From CAYVFC01 sp964450715 (GTDB taxonomy: Bacteria > Myxococcota_A > Polyangia > Polyangiales > JAFGIB01), in assembly GCA_964450715.1 (NCBI GenBank), contig CAYVFC010000016.1, positions 1 through 64,000 of the forward strand: a stretch of 64,000 nt of DNA. Reading direction: 5' to 3'. Made by a program: the position numbers and the translations under genes. Position 1 is the stretch's first letter. Each line of letters begins with the position of its first letter. Below the pieces are notes generated by a model. The model saw nothing but the letters and a program-made list of their open reading frames with translations. It had not been told where the DNA came from and did no database searches. Positions 1 through 8,674 of this stretch are shown here, in pieces.

Positions 1-329
1 CCGTCTTCCCCCTTATTGCTCTTTTCAGCCGTTGAGAAATCCGGAATTAGCCCAAAATTTGCCACGGGAACCAGCAAAACGACTGCAACGTGCCCAATCG
101 AGGGAATGGGATCAAAGAAGGTCTGCGCGCACATCCCGGTAATAGCCTCGAAGATGAGCGTTCCCAGGGGAAGCAGGATCCCGAACAGAAACAAGCAGGC
201 GCTGCCTAACTTCTGCCAACGAGATCGTGTTCCGTCCGGCAAGCGTTCTGCAGACCCGACAAACGGCGATTCGCCGACGTTGTTTCTTTGCTCTTCCGGA
301 GCGCTATTTTTCGGTTGTTGTTCGTCCAT
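1..329 (-). CDS. Hypothetical membrane protein, partial (runs off left edge)
   Basis: The frame is open from an ATG at 327..329 to the window edge, giving about 109 residues. The N-terminal 35 residues are polar (MDEQQPKN start). Hydrophobic stretches follow at about residues 42-60 and 75-95, so this is probably a multi-pass inner-membrane protein. It overlaps the end of the upstream gene by 26 bases and starts with the same MDEQQ peptide as the gene beginning at 1706, so the three genes look like one operon of related small membrane proteins. I do not recognise the family. The C-terminus lies outside the window. Confidence 0.6.
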   Translation of the reverse strand, partial: MDEQQPKNSAPEEQRNNVGESPFVGSAERLPDGTRSRWQKLGSACLFLFGILLPLGTLIFEAITGMCAQTFFDPIPSIGHVAVVLLVPVANFGLIPDFSTAEKSNKGED

Positions 330-984
330 TTTCGTAACGCCCTCTGGTTAGCCTTTTCAGATATCCCCGAGACGAGTCCGGGCCGGTCAGGTTGTACAGG
401 GCCTGATAAATGTTGGTGGAGCCGTTGTAGTCGGCCGTGCTACCGCGCATGAAAGGGGCGTCGAGCGTGGCCACTCCGCAAAACGGTCGGAGGTACCAGG
501 CCCACTGACCTCCGACAAACAGCGAAAGAAACATCCAGGAAAGAATGATGAGCGAACTTCTTCTTGCTGATAGCGCGTAACCTTTGAGTAACCTGAGTGT
601 CTGGCGTACGAGAGAGAAAGATCCGCATACGGGTATAAACAGTACATTCAGTGATAGAAACAAAGGGTACTCGCAGAGTCCTTGTAGGTTCGGTTTTTCG
701 TAGGTGTAGGCCAGGAAGAAAAAGACCGGGGAGAGCGATGCCAGCAGGGCGGAGGTATCGCGGAAGTTCTCGAGGACCAGGTGCTGTACTTCGAAAAAAC
801 CGAGCTTGACCGTGAGTGACCTGGCGGCGATGTAGTAAGCGACCCAACAGACTGCGGCGGTGACCAGCAGAAGTAGCGGGAACTTGACGGTATTGCGCGC
901 TGCGTACTTGAAGCTGTCCCCGATTCCTATGGAGAAACCATAGATCGACGAACAGAAAATCAGCGTCGCGATCGTTTTTCGCAT
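304..984 (-). CDS. Hypothetical multi-pass membrane protein
   Basis: A 226-residue protein with hydrophobic segments at about residues 5-22, 35-55, 78-95, 105-125 and 143-165. This pattern suits four or five transmembrane helices, with a polar C-terminal tail of about 55 residues. The start ATG overlaps the stop of the upstream gene as TGATG, which implies translational coupling. The overall look is Yip1-like, but no diagnostic motif is visible, so I leave the function open. It is the middle gene of an apparent three-gene operon. Confidence 0.65.
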   Translation of the reverse strand: MRKTIATLIFCSSIYGFSIGIGDSFKYAARNTVKFPLLLLVTAAVCWVAYYIAARSLTVKLGFFEVQHLVLENFRDTSALLASLSPVFFFLAYTYEKPNLQGLCEYPLFLSLNVLFIPVCGSFSLVRQTLRLLKGYALSARRSSLIILSWMFLSLFVGGQWAWYLRPFCGVATLDAPFMRGSTADYNGSTNIYQALYNLTGPDSSRGYLKRLTRGRYENGRTTTEK

Positions 985-1706
985 CAGAAAAGCCCGAGGA
1001 ACAGGCCCATTCGGTACGCGATAAAAGCGAGCAGCGCCTGCCAGAAAAAGATCAGAATGGTAAATGACCCGTACGTACTAAGCGGCGTCTCGGGCATTAG
1101 ACAACGGAATAGCTGCAGGATTCCTGCTAGCAGGGAAATGCTGAGCAAGAAGACCGAGATGGCCCGCACGGTGCCTACGGAGTTCTCGTCCGTCATAGTT
1201 GCGGACAAAAACCATAGGATGGGGAAAAAGCCGAAGCTGAAGATGGCCGCGACCGACGAAACCAGAATGGCCATAGCCAGACTCTGGGCCAGGCTGATCC
1301 TCACACCCAGATACGCGCTGAACACATGCAGGGAGGAGAAGCATATGGCGACAGATCCGAGGTATAGGGCTGAAATCTGCCAGTAGCGATCCCAGCCGAT
1401 CACTGCGCCGTATGGAACCGCATAGAATAGGCTGGTGGAGAACATCAACGACACCAGAAGGACCAGCTCGCGCTTTTCAGCGACGCTAGTAATCCAACGC
1501 GCCCTCTGGGCCAGAATCACGTCTATAGCTCGATGGGGGCGCAGAAAAGCCGATAGCAACTCTTGGGAGGAATACGGATGAAGTTGACCGGAAGTAGATA
1601 GCAGTTGCGTACGGCTTTCCGGTATCGTTGCAGGCCGGACGTCTGCTTGGCTATCTAGTTGGCTGTTTGAATGGTCTTTAGTCTGATCGCCTTGCTGTTC
1701 ATCCAT
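984..1706 (-). CDS. Hypothetical membrane protein with polar N-terminal tail
   Basis: A 240-residue protein. About 75 polar residues come first, starting MDEQQ like the protein beginning at 329. Five hydrophobic segments follow (about residues 80-98, 110-130, 140-160, 178-198 and 215-235). It lies 18 bases downstream of the undecaprenyl diphosphate synthase gene and is coupled to the next membrane protein by a TGATG overlap, so the synthase and the three membrane proteins may be cotranscribed. The family is not recognised; a distant Yip1-type permease fold is possible but unproven. Confidence 0.65.
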   Translation of the reverse strand: MDEQQGDQTKDHSNSQLDSQADVRPATIPESRTQLLSTSGQLHPYSSQELLSAFLRPHRAIDVILAQRARWITSVAEKRELVLLVSLMFSTSLFYAVPYGAVIGWDRYWQISALYLGSVAICFSSLHVFSAYLGVRISLAQSLAMAILVSSVAAIFSFGFFPILWFLSATMTDENSVGTVRAISVFLLSISLLAGILQLFRCLMPETPLSTYGSFTILIFFWQALLAFIAYRMGLFLGLF

Positions 1707-1724
1707 GTCCTATCCTCTTCCGCC

Positions 1725-2483
1725 CTATGCACTACGAACCTTGGTCAATCTCTTCGCGGCCAGTACGGTCGACGACACCGCACCGAAGCGGCGATCCCTT
1801 TTTCGGAATTCCCCGACGGCTTCGACCAGATCCGATTTACCGAAATCCGGCCAGAGTCTTTTGGAGAACAGAATCTCCGCGTACGCGCACTCCCAGAGCA
1901 TGAAGTCGCTCAACCTCTGCTCCGCTCCGGTCCTGATGAGCAGGTCCACGCCGGCCACGGGCTCCGAGTCATGGATGGCCTGCCCCAGGGCACCGGCGAA
2001 GCTCTCGCGGGATGGTTCCAACCCCGAACGCCAGAGCCGAGAGGAGGCAGCGACCAGGGCGTCCCTGGCCGAGTAATCCAGGGCAATCCGCAAGCGTATC
2101 CGGCTACAGTGTGAGGTCGCCCGCTCTACGTCCTCGATTGCGCGTACCAGGGACTCGGCGAGCCTATCTCGCCTTCCGATGACGCTCACCCGTACGCCGT
2201 TTCGGATGCATTCCTCGCGCTCCTGCCTGAGGTAGCGTCTACACAGCCCCATCAGAGTCGACACCTCCGCGGCCGGCCGGTTCCAGTTATCCGACGAGAA
2301 AGCGAATAGCGTCAGCGTACCGATGCCCAGTTCGGGCGCGACCTCCACCACCTCCCGTACCGCTCTTGCCCCTGCTCGATGTCCAGAAGACCGCACCCTC
2401 CCGCGCGCCTGGGCCCAGCGCCCGTTTCCGTCCATTATAATGGCGACGTGGAGATCACCTCGGCGAATGCGAGAAAGCGACAT
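1725..2483 (-). CDS. uppS: Isoprenyl transferase / undecaprenyl diphosphate synthase
   Basis: A cis-prenyltransferase that elongates farnesyl diphosphate with isopentenyl units to make the C55 lipid carrier for cell-wall synthesis; it acts at the inner membrane. The family signatures are present: the catalytic Asp in IIMDGNGRW (Asp at residue 18), SSDNWNRP, and the C-terminal signature RTGAEQRLSDFMLWE. In the last one the usual Gly-Gly is Gly-Ala. I chose the ATG at 2483 because a GGAG lies seven bases upstream; this gives 252 residues, the normal length. In-frame starts also exist at 2489 and 2537. The usual neighbours cdsA and dxr are absent, so it could be a second, specialised copy. Confidence 0.9.
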   Translation of the reverse strand: MSLSRIRRGDLHVAIIMDGNGRWAQARGRVRSSGHRAGARAVREVVEVAPELGIGTLTLFAFSSDNWNRPAAEVSTLMGLCRRYLRQEREECIRNGVRVSVIGRRDRLAESLVRAIEDVERATSHCSRIRLRIALDYSARDALVAASSRLWRSGLEPSRESFAGALGQAIHDSEPVAGVDLLIRTGAEQRLSDFMLWECAYAEILFSKRLWPDFGKSDLVEAVGEFRKRDRRFGAVSSTVLAAKRLTKVRSA

Positions 2484-2658
2484 GCTCATGCTCCGGGTGG
2501 CTAACAAGACCAGGTTGCCCCGGGTGGATGAAATCACGATGAAAGGAGTATTAAGATTCGATGAAAAAGGCTGAGGCCACTTGCATCACCCCTCTCGAGT
2601 ACATAGAGCGATCCTTACAGGGGCCGCACACCGCCACGTAAGCGTTGCCTCACTCAAT

Positions 2659-3627
2659 ATGAAGAAGAAAAGGCGTTTCCTCGTTGTCTCAACCGCTCTG
2701 CTGGTCGGTATCTTCGCCCTGCTAAACGCGATGGCCTACCGCCACGCGTATTCGATGCTGCACTTTCGCGGCGAAGGGGAGAAAACGGGCCGGCCGGAAT
2801 CGCTGTCCGTGGCGCAGAAGACCTACACCCTGTTCGCCGGGGTAGAAATCCCGAAACCCAGGGCCGACTGGACGCCAAACGATCTCGGCATGCCTTTCAC
2901 AGACCTATCGATTCCCGTCTTTTCTAGAATCACGCTTGCGGCCTGGTATTGCGAAAACGACGGCGCGACAAGCCTCGTCATCCTCTTTCAAGGCTACTCC
3001 GACGAGAAATCGTCGGTTCTCCGTGAAGCGTCACTGCTTCACTCAAAGGGATACGCGACGCTTTTGGTCGATTTTCGGGGATCGGGCGACTCCTCGGAAT
3101 CGTATACCAGCATCGGCTATTTCGAGGCCGAGGACGTCAAGGCCGCCATGGCATACGCGAGAAGCCACTTCCCGCGCCACAGGATCGTACTATACGGCCG
3201 CTCGATGGGAGCCGTGGCCGTCCTCCGCGCGTTGCGTGAATACCGCCTCAAACCCGACGCGGTTGTCCTGGAAGCCGTTTTCGCCAGCATGCTGCGGACG
3301 GTCGAGAATCGCTTCGAGATCATGGGCGTCCCCTCCTTTCCTAGCGCCATGCTGCTGGTCTACTGGGGTGGCTAGCAACTCGGTTTCAACGGGTTCGAAC
3401 ACAACCCCATAGAGTACGCGCGCGGCATCGACACCCCGGTTCTCTTCCTCCACGGCGATAAAGACACCCGCGCTAGGCTCGAGGACGCTCGACGCGCATA
3501 TGGTGTTGTCGCAGGCCCGAAGAAGCTGACGGTGTTCAAGGGATCCGGTCACGTGCCGCAAGCAAAACGCTGGCCGACGAAGTGGATCGAGGCCGTGGAC
3601 AGCTTCCTCCGAATTCAGCTACGGTGA
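2659..3627 (+). pseudogene. Alpha/beta hydrolase interrupted by in-frame TAG
   Basis: The frame encodes a membrane-anchored alpha/beta hydrolase. A hydrophobic helix is at residues 7-27. The nucleophile elbow YGRSMGAV is near residue 182. The C-terminal part contains the acid-bearing strand LFLHGDKDTRA and a His in GSGHVPQ. A TAG at 3373..3375 (codon 239) stops translation before the acid and His of the triad. The same frame continues with clear family sequence to a TGA at 3625. A single C-to-T change from CAG would explain it. The intact form would have 322 residues. It is either a recent nonsense mutation or a sequence error. Confidence 0.7.
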
Positions 3628-3670
3628 TTGGATGTAAACGTATCGCAGTTGGCGCGGCAGGTAGTGCGAA

Positions 3671-4264
3671 ATGAAATACCTACTACCGGGGATGGGCGCG
3701 GACTCTTCGATGTACGGCGGCCCGTGGAAGGAACTCGAGGACACGACCTTCGTCGATTGGCCGCAATACCGGGGCGAGACAACTCTGAACGAGGTCGCGA
3801 ACAGCGTTCTGGAGACCTTGGACATCGATGAAGGCGACGTGATCGGCGGCTCATCGATGGGCGGCATGGTCGCGCTCGAGATGGCGGTGATTACCGGCGT
3901 CTCAAGAGTTGTTTTACTCGGAAGCGCAATATCGCGATCCGAAATAAATCCGTTCATAAAGATGATGGCGCCTCTGGCAAAGGTCACGCCTCTGGGACTC
4001 GCTCAAGTCCTTGCCGGGAAGCACTTAGGGTTGGCGGGCGAGATGTTTCAGAAAGCCGAACCCGGGTTCATAAGGGCGATGTGCAAGGCGGTCTCGAGGT
4101 GGCCGGGCGTGAACTCGCAGGGCAAAGACCTCCTTCGGATCCACGGAACGAATGACAGAGTGATACCATGCCCGAAAGATGCCCATCGCATCGCGGGTGC
4201 CGGGCATCTGGTAGCGATGACACATCCGGCCGAATGTATGGAAATCATCGATAAGACACTGTAA
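3671..4264 (+). CDS. Small alpha/beta hydrolase
   Basis: A 197-residue single-domain alpha/beta hydrolase, probably cytoplasmic because no signal peptide or membrane helix is seen. The oxyanion-side start LLPGMGADSSMY, the nucleophile elbow GGSSMGGM (Ser near residue 61), the acid in HGTNDRV and the His in GAGHLV can all be seen in order, so a catalytic triad is likely intact. It starts 44 bases after the end of the broken hydrolase. Substrate is unknown. The short cap region resembles lipase/esterase-like members that are often annotated only as alpha/beta hydrolase. Confidence 0.8.
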   Translation: MKYLLPGMGADSSMYGGPWKELEDTTFVDWPQYRGETTLNEVANSVLETLDIDEGDVIGGSSMGGMVALEMAVITGVSRVVLLGSAISRSEINPFIKMMAPLAKVTPLGLAQVLAGKHLGLAGEMFQKAEPGFIRAMCKAVSRWPGVNSQGKDLLRIHGTNDRVIPCPKDAHRIAGAGHLVAMTHPAECMEIIDKTL

Positions 4265-4282
4265 AGGCGAAGAAGTCCGGCC

Positions 4283-5611
4283 CTAGCGCTGTAAAACGGT
4301 TCTCTTCATTTCTGCTCGGCGCTGCGCTGCAGAAATAGTGTTGGCCAGAAACATGTGACCGCGCTGCCTGGCAAGGCTTGCCGCGGTATCGCCGTTGTAG
4401 TCTTTTAACCCGGTGTCAGCCCCGCGGGCGATGAACGCTTCGACGATTTCGGAATGGCCCTCGCGCGCGGCGAGCATAAGCGCACTCCAGCCGCCTTTCG
4501 CGGTTTGACGGTTCAGTTCTTTGGTAATCGGAAGTAAGAGATCCACAATCGAAGTGAAGCCGAGCTCAGCGGCTTTCATCAGCGGACTTCTTCCCTGGCT
4601 ATCCGTAGCGTCGACGTCGGCGTCGTATTTGAGCAGGATCTCGACCGTGCCCAGACCGCGAGTAGTGACCGCGTGCATCAATGCCGTTTCTCCACACCGC
4701 GAACGCGAATTGACCGGGACCCCCGCTTCTAGAAGCATCTCAACGATATGATCCGAGTTGCGGACGGAAGCCGCAAGCAGAGCCGGTTCACCGTATTGTT
4801 CCACGATCTCTTCAACGTTCCGGCTCCGTAAGATCTTTTTTACGAGCGCGTAATGCTCCAAATCGGCGGCCGCGAAAAGCGCCTGCCCGAGTTGCTCGGC
4901 GGCCTCGGGATGCTTGATCACGACGGCGTACAGCGCGTCAATGATCGGAGTGTTTCCCCGTTCAACCGCGATGGCCAGAAGTCCGGAGCAATTGGGTTTG
5001 CCCAACGTCGGATCGGCTCCCAGGCTCAGCAATAGGTTTACCGCTTCGAGTTTGCTCTGAAGTACGGCCGCTATCAGGGCTGTCCCTCCTCTTTCGCTCC
5101 GGTGATCCAGCTCGGCACCTTTACTCGCGAGCAGTTCGATCGCGGAGGTGCTGCCGGCGAAGGCGGCGCAGATCAGGGGCGAGTATCCGCCTTTGCTAGC
5201 GAGCTCTACGGATGCGCCTTCACGAACCAAGAGCTCTGCAATTCGCGAGTCATTGTGTTCCGCCGCCCTGCATAGAACCGTGTATCCGTCGGGAGCCAAC
5301 GTATTGGCGTCCGCACCCTTCGCAAGCAGGGCTTCTACCTCTTCGACCATCTCGTAACTGACGGCAGTGACCAACGCCAACGATTCCACGGAAATATTCG
5401 GCGCCGGATCCGGACCGGAAGCCGCGGGCGCCGATTCGTCCCGGTTCGGCCTCCGTGCCGCGACCTGGGCAGCCACTACAAAAGGGATACACGCCAGTAC
5501 GAAACAAAACGCCGCCGCAACAGCGACCGCCGACTGAATCGAAACGGCAAGCCGTATCGGCCTTCTGGATATTTGACCGTCTTCCCGACGCACACCCCTG
5601 AAGACATGCAA
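4283..5611 (-). CDS. Ankyrin-repeat protein with N-terminal membrane anchor
   Basis: A 442-residue protein. Residues 24-48 are a hydrophobic signal or anchor, and residues 50-70 are Pro/Ala-rich. Then come about ten ankyrin repeats with the usual signatures (GADANTLAPDGYTVLCRAAEHND, split here across two helices; GGYSPLICAAFAGS; GETALMHAVTT; GRSPLMKAAELG; GWSALMLAAREGH). Such proteins bind other proteins, here probably in the periplasm. It stands alone and converges on the hydrolase gene. The target is unknown. Confidence 0.85.
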   Translation of the reverse strand: MHVFRGVRREDGQISRRPIRLAVSIQSAVAVAAAFCFVLACIPFVVAAQVAARRPNRDESAPAASGPDPAPNISVESLALVTAVSYEMVEEVEALLAKGADANTLAPDGYTVLCRAAEHNDSRIAELLVREGASVELASKGGYSPLICAAFAGSTSAIELLASKGAELDHRSERGGTALIAAVLQSKLEAVNLLLSLGADPTLGKPNCSGLLAIAVERGNTPIIDALYAVVIKHPEAAEQLGQALFAAADLEHYALVKKILRSRNVEEIVEQYGEPALLAASVRNSDHIVEMLLEAGVPVNSRSRCGETALMHAVTTRGLGTVEILLKYDADVDATDSQGRSPLMKAAELGFTSIVDLLLPITKELNRQTAKGGWSALMLAAREGHSEIVEAFIARGADTGLKDYNGDTAASLARQRGHMFLANTISAAQRRAEMKRTVLQR

Positions 5612-5898
5612 CTACCGGACCAGCCGCCCTAGATATATATTCCCTAGTAATTGCGGTCCTAAATGGATATACGCCGAACACAACGCTTTCTAGGTGTGGA
5701 GATCCGGCAACAGTTCCGTGGTAACTCTAGCAACACCATCGATACGGAATTTTCTGGAAAAAGCGTTCCTCCGGACGGATATAGCTACAGCGCGGTCCGT
5801 CGCCCATCAGGTTGGCATTGATTCGGCCCAACGGAGGACAACGCCCGTGGCTCACTTCGCTCGCAATCGCAAACTCTATTTCTAGTTACGGACGAGAA

Positions 5899-6495
5899 AT
5901 GGCAAAGAAAGTATATCAGCTCAAGATATCGCTGAACGAAATTGTTCCGGCTGTCTGGAGAAGAATCGTCGTACCGGAAGCCTATAGCTTCTGGGATCTA
6001 CACGTTGCGATCCAGGACTCGATGGGATGGCTCGATTACCATCTACACGCCTTTAAAATCCGACGTAAACATTCGAGAAAGGTGATCGAAATCGGGATAC
6101 CGGACGAAGACGGGTTTGATGAACGCGAGGTTCTTCCGAGTTGGGAAGTAACGATGAAGGATTACTTCCGTGAAGTCGGTACCGTCGTGGAATACGAATA
6201 CGATTTCGGAGACGGCTGGGAGCACGAGATACTATTCGAAGGACTACTGCTGGCTGAAAAGGAAAAGAGGTATCCCAAGTGTATGGACGGCGAGCGGGCG
6301 TGCCCGCCCGAGGATTGCGGCGGAGTTCCCGGTTACTATGAACTTCTAGAGGTGCTTTTCGATCCGGAACACGAGGAGTACGAAAACCGCGTCATGTGGC
6401 TCGGAAAGAAATACGATCCCGACCGTTTCGAGCCCAAGAAGGTAAAATTCGATAACCCCAGGAAACGTTGGATAGAAGCGTTTCGAGAAGACTGA
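5899..6495 (+). CDS. Plasmid pRiA4b ORF-3 family protein
   Basis: A 198-residue protein. It matches the pRiA4b ORF-3-like family: the N-terminal beta-rich start VYQLKISLNEIVPAVWRRI, the central LHVAIQDSMGW and YHLHAF, and the acidic YDFGDGWEHEI signature, followed by CGGVPGYYELLEVL near the C-terminus. The in-frame ATG at 5899 is preferred over upstream starts because conserved sequence begins right after it. The family is widespread, often on plasmids and near mobile DNA, and has no agreed function. Confidence 0.85.
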   Translation: MAKKVYQLKISLNEIVPAVWRRIVVPEAYSFWDLHVAIQDSMGWLDYHLHAFKIRRKHSRKVIEIGIPDEDGFDEREVLPSWEVTMKDYFREVGTVVEYEYDFGDGWEHEILFEGLLLAEKEKRYPKCMDGERACPPEDCGGVPGYYELLEVLFDPEHEEYENRVMWLGKKYDPDRFEPKKVKFDNPRKRWIEAFRED

Positions 6496-6531
6496 TATCC
6501 ACGGTCCGAGGGAGTCCCGGTCGAGGCTGCT

Positions 6532-7662
6532 TCAATCCGACGGAATCGTCATGACAAACGTCGAGCCGTCGGTGCCGGTGGATCGCAACTCGGCGCGACC
6601 GCCGTGCGATTCGGCGACAGCTTGGACGATGGCCAGGCCTAGGCCGGTACCGCCGTCCGCGTGACGGGTGGTAACGAAGCGCTCGAAAAGGCGGTCCTTG
6701 ACGGCCGGATCGATACCCGAGCCTCTGTCGGTCACTGTGAGTTCGACGGCTCCGGAGCGGGCTTGAGCTGATACCGTTACCTCGGAATTCTCGGGGGAAT
6801 GGTTGATGGCGTTGGCGATGAGGTTCTCGGTCGCTCGCTGCAGCCACTCCTTGTCGCCTCGGACCCAGAGGCCTTTTTCGGCTGAGACGTTCACGGAAAT
6901 GGAGCGCCTGGTGGCCTGTGCGGCGAGTGCGACAACGGCGGCGTGGACGACTTCGGCGAGGTCGACCCGGGCTGGAGGCCCGGAAAGTCCCTGGGCCTCG
7001 AGACGTGCGAGAGAGAGGAGATCCGCGGTGAGCTTTTCGAGCTTGTCAGCCGCCTCGGAGATACGGCGGCCGAACTTACGGGCGGCGTCGGGGTCTTCGC
7101 GGATAGCGTCCTCCAGGACCTCGGCCGCGGCCCTGATGGATGCTACCGGATTCTTGATCTCGTGAGAAAGATCCATGACGAAGCGTTCCATGGCGTGGCG
7201 CTGCTCAAGCTCCCGCCGCATGGACTCGAAAGCGGTAGTGAGCGCCCTTACCTCGCGACCGCGCGGGACGGGCAGTACGGCCTGCCGTTCACCGGCCGCG
7301 ATCCGTTCCGCCGCGCGGGTCAACCGCTCGATGGGCTTGGCCACCGCGCGCCCGATGAAGACTGCGGCAATAGCAGCCGCGCCTGCCAGGATGAAAGCCA
7401 GTAATCCGACCTCGGGTGCTATGTCCGCCAGAAGCTCGGTCACGTTCATAGCCCCCGACAGCGCGCGCGGCGCGTTTTCCAGCACGATCAGCGCGAAGAC
7501 CGCGGAGAGGAGCAGCGTCGTGACCGCCATGGCCAAAAACACCTGCATACGAATAGACACACCGCGCCGCCGCGCGCGTATCAGGCGCGCGGCGGTGGCC
7601 GCCGCGCCGACGAGATAGAGTGCGACGAGCAGTAGCAGAGCCCCCTGCCCCGCGATATTCAT
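6532..7662 (-). CDS. Sensor histidine kinase (CreC-like)
   Basis: A 376-residue membrane sensor kinase. Helices are at about residues 7-25, 42-62 and 83-105, followed by a HAMP linker. The H-box DLSHEIKNP carries the phosphorylated His, and the N-box (ENLIANAINHS), G1 (DRGSGI) and G2 (GGTGLGLAIV) are all intact. The start at 7662 gives ATGA overlap with the stop of the response regulator, so the pair is translationally coupled. The extracytoplasmic loop is short (about 20 residues), which argues against a large ligand-binding domain. The CreC assignment rests on overall layout and is tentative; the stimulus is unknown. Confidence 0.85.
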   Translation of the reverse strand: MNIAGQGALLLLVALYLVGAAATAARLIRARRRGVSIRMQVFLAMAVTTLLLSAVFALIVLENAPRALSGAMNVTELLADIAPEVGLLAFILAGAAAIAAVFIGRAVAKPIERLTRAAERIAAGERQAVLPVPRGREVRALTTAFESMRRELEQRHAMERFVMDLSHEIKNPVASIRAAAEVLEDAIREDPDAARKFGRRISEAADKLEKLTADLLSLARLEAQGLSGPPARVDLAEVVHAAVVALAAQATRRSISVNVSAEKGLWVRGDKEWLQRATENLIANAINHSPENSEVTVSAQARSGAVELTVTDRGSGIDPAVKDRLFERFVTTRHADGGTGLGLAIVQAVAESHGGRAELRSTGTDGSTFVMTIPSD

Positions 7663-8408
7663 GCTTCCTCGTCGCGCAGCCTGTACCCCACCCCGCGCAC
7701 CGTCTCCAGCACCTCCGGATCTCCGCCGGCCTGCTCGATCTTGGTACGCAGGGCCTTCAGGTGCACATCCACGGTTCGTTCGCCGACCGAACAGTCGGGG
7801 CCCCAGACCTTCTGCAGAAGATGGCCCCTCTCGAACACCCGACCCGGCGACCGTAAGAACACCATCAGAAGCTCGAACTCTGTCCTGGAGAGCTGTAGCT
7901 CGCTCTCGCTGCGCCATGCCCGCCGCGCAGACGGGTCGAGTCGCAACTCGCCGGGCCCTACAAGCGCGTCGCCCTGATCCTCGCCGAACTGCGCTGAATT
8001 ACGAGCAGAGTCTGCAGGCCTGCCGTTAGCGCTGACGCTGGTTGCGCCGTTGGTACCTAACCGCCGCAGAACCGCGCGCACCCTGGCTACGATTTCCCGT
8101 GGCGAGAACGGCTTGACCACATAGTCGTCTGCGCCCACCTCGAGTCCCACCACCCGATCAGTCACCTCCTCACGGCTCGTCAACACGATGACCGGCACCT
8201 GGGACTTGGCCCGGATCGCGGAAAGAAAATCGATTCCGTTGCCATCGGGGAGCATCAGGTCGAGAACGATGAGATCGGCCGTCTCCCAGCTCTCCCACGC
8301 CTCCCCCAGCGTACCCGCCTCCACGCACTTGAAGCCGTCTCTACCAAGTGCGTACCCCAGGCTCTCTCGGATCGCCGGCTCATCATCCACGAGCAGAATG
8401 GTTGGCAT
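7659..8408 (-). CDS. OmpR-family response regulator (CreB-like)
   Basis: A 249-residue regulator. The receiver domain occupies residues 1-120, with the acidic pocket DDE at 8-10, the phosphoacceptor Asp at residue 50 (VLDLMLPDG) and Lys in YVVKPFSPRE. A 40-residue linker rich in Ser/Ala separates it from a winged-helix DNA-binding domain (LSRTEFELLMVFLRSPG, then VDVHLKALRTKIE and VRGVGYRL). The linker is longer than usual for the family. It is the first gene of a two-gene operon with the downstream kinase. Target genes cannot be read from the window. Confidence 0.9.
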   Translation of the reverse strand: MPTILLVDDEPAIRESLGYALGRDGFKCVEAGTLGEAWESWETADLIVLDLMLPDGNGIDFLSAIRAKSQVPVIVLTSREEVTDRVVGLEVGADDYVVKPFSPREIVARVRAVLRRLGTNGATSVSANGRPADSARNSAQFGEDQGDALVGPGELRLDPSARRAWRSESELQLSRTEFELLMVFLRSPGRVFERGHLLQKVWGPDCSVGERTVDVHLKALRTKIEQAGGDPEVLETVRGVGYRLRDEEA

Positions 8409-8476
8409 GGTTCTGGCCCCGGCTCCTCAATCCCAATGTTAATCGTTTACCCTCAAATACGCTATTCCCTTACTTT

Positions 8477-8674
8477 TTACGGATGGTTACGAAACAGGTG
8501 CATCACCGATAATGCTTCGGGGACAGGAATGACCTCGTTCTCGTCGTTCCGACTCGCTAGCGGTCGTTCGACAACCGAGAAGGCTTCCGCACGGGCGCCG
8601 CGAACGTTGTGGACGTCGTGGAGGACGCCGGGCGCCGCACGGTTTAGGGGTGATGGATTAGAGTTCATGGTCAT
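8477..8674 (-). CDS. Small ORF coupled to the slipin gene
   Basis: A 65-residue frame whose ATG overlaps the slipin stop codon as ATGA, the only strong argument that it is translated. The peptide is polar, without a membrane segment, signal peptide or Cys motif, and I recognise no family. It ends 68 bases before the response-regulator gene on the same strand. It may be a chance frame. Confidence 0.35.
   Translation of the reverse strand: MTMNSNPSPLNRAAPGVLHDVHNVRGARAEAFSVVERPLASRNDENEVIPVPEALSVMHLFRNHP

Noticed and set aside
3373..3375. Programmed amber recoding (pyrrolysine or suppressor) in the hydrolase
   Set aside because: TAG is used as an ordinary stop by several genes here, no CTA tRNA is present, and a C-to-T change from CAG is simpler.
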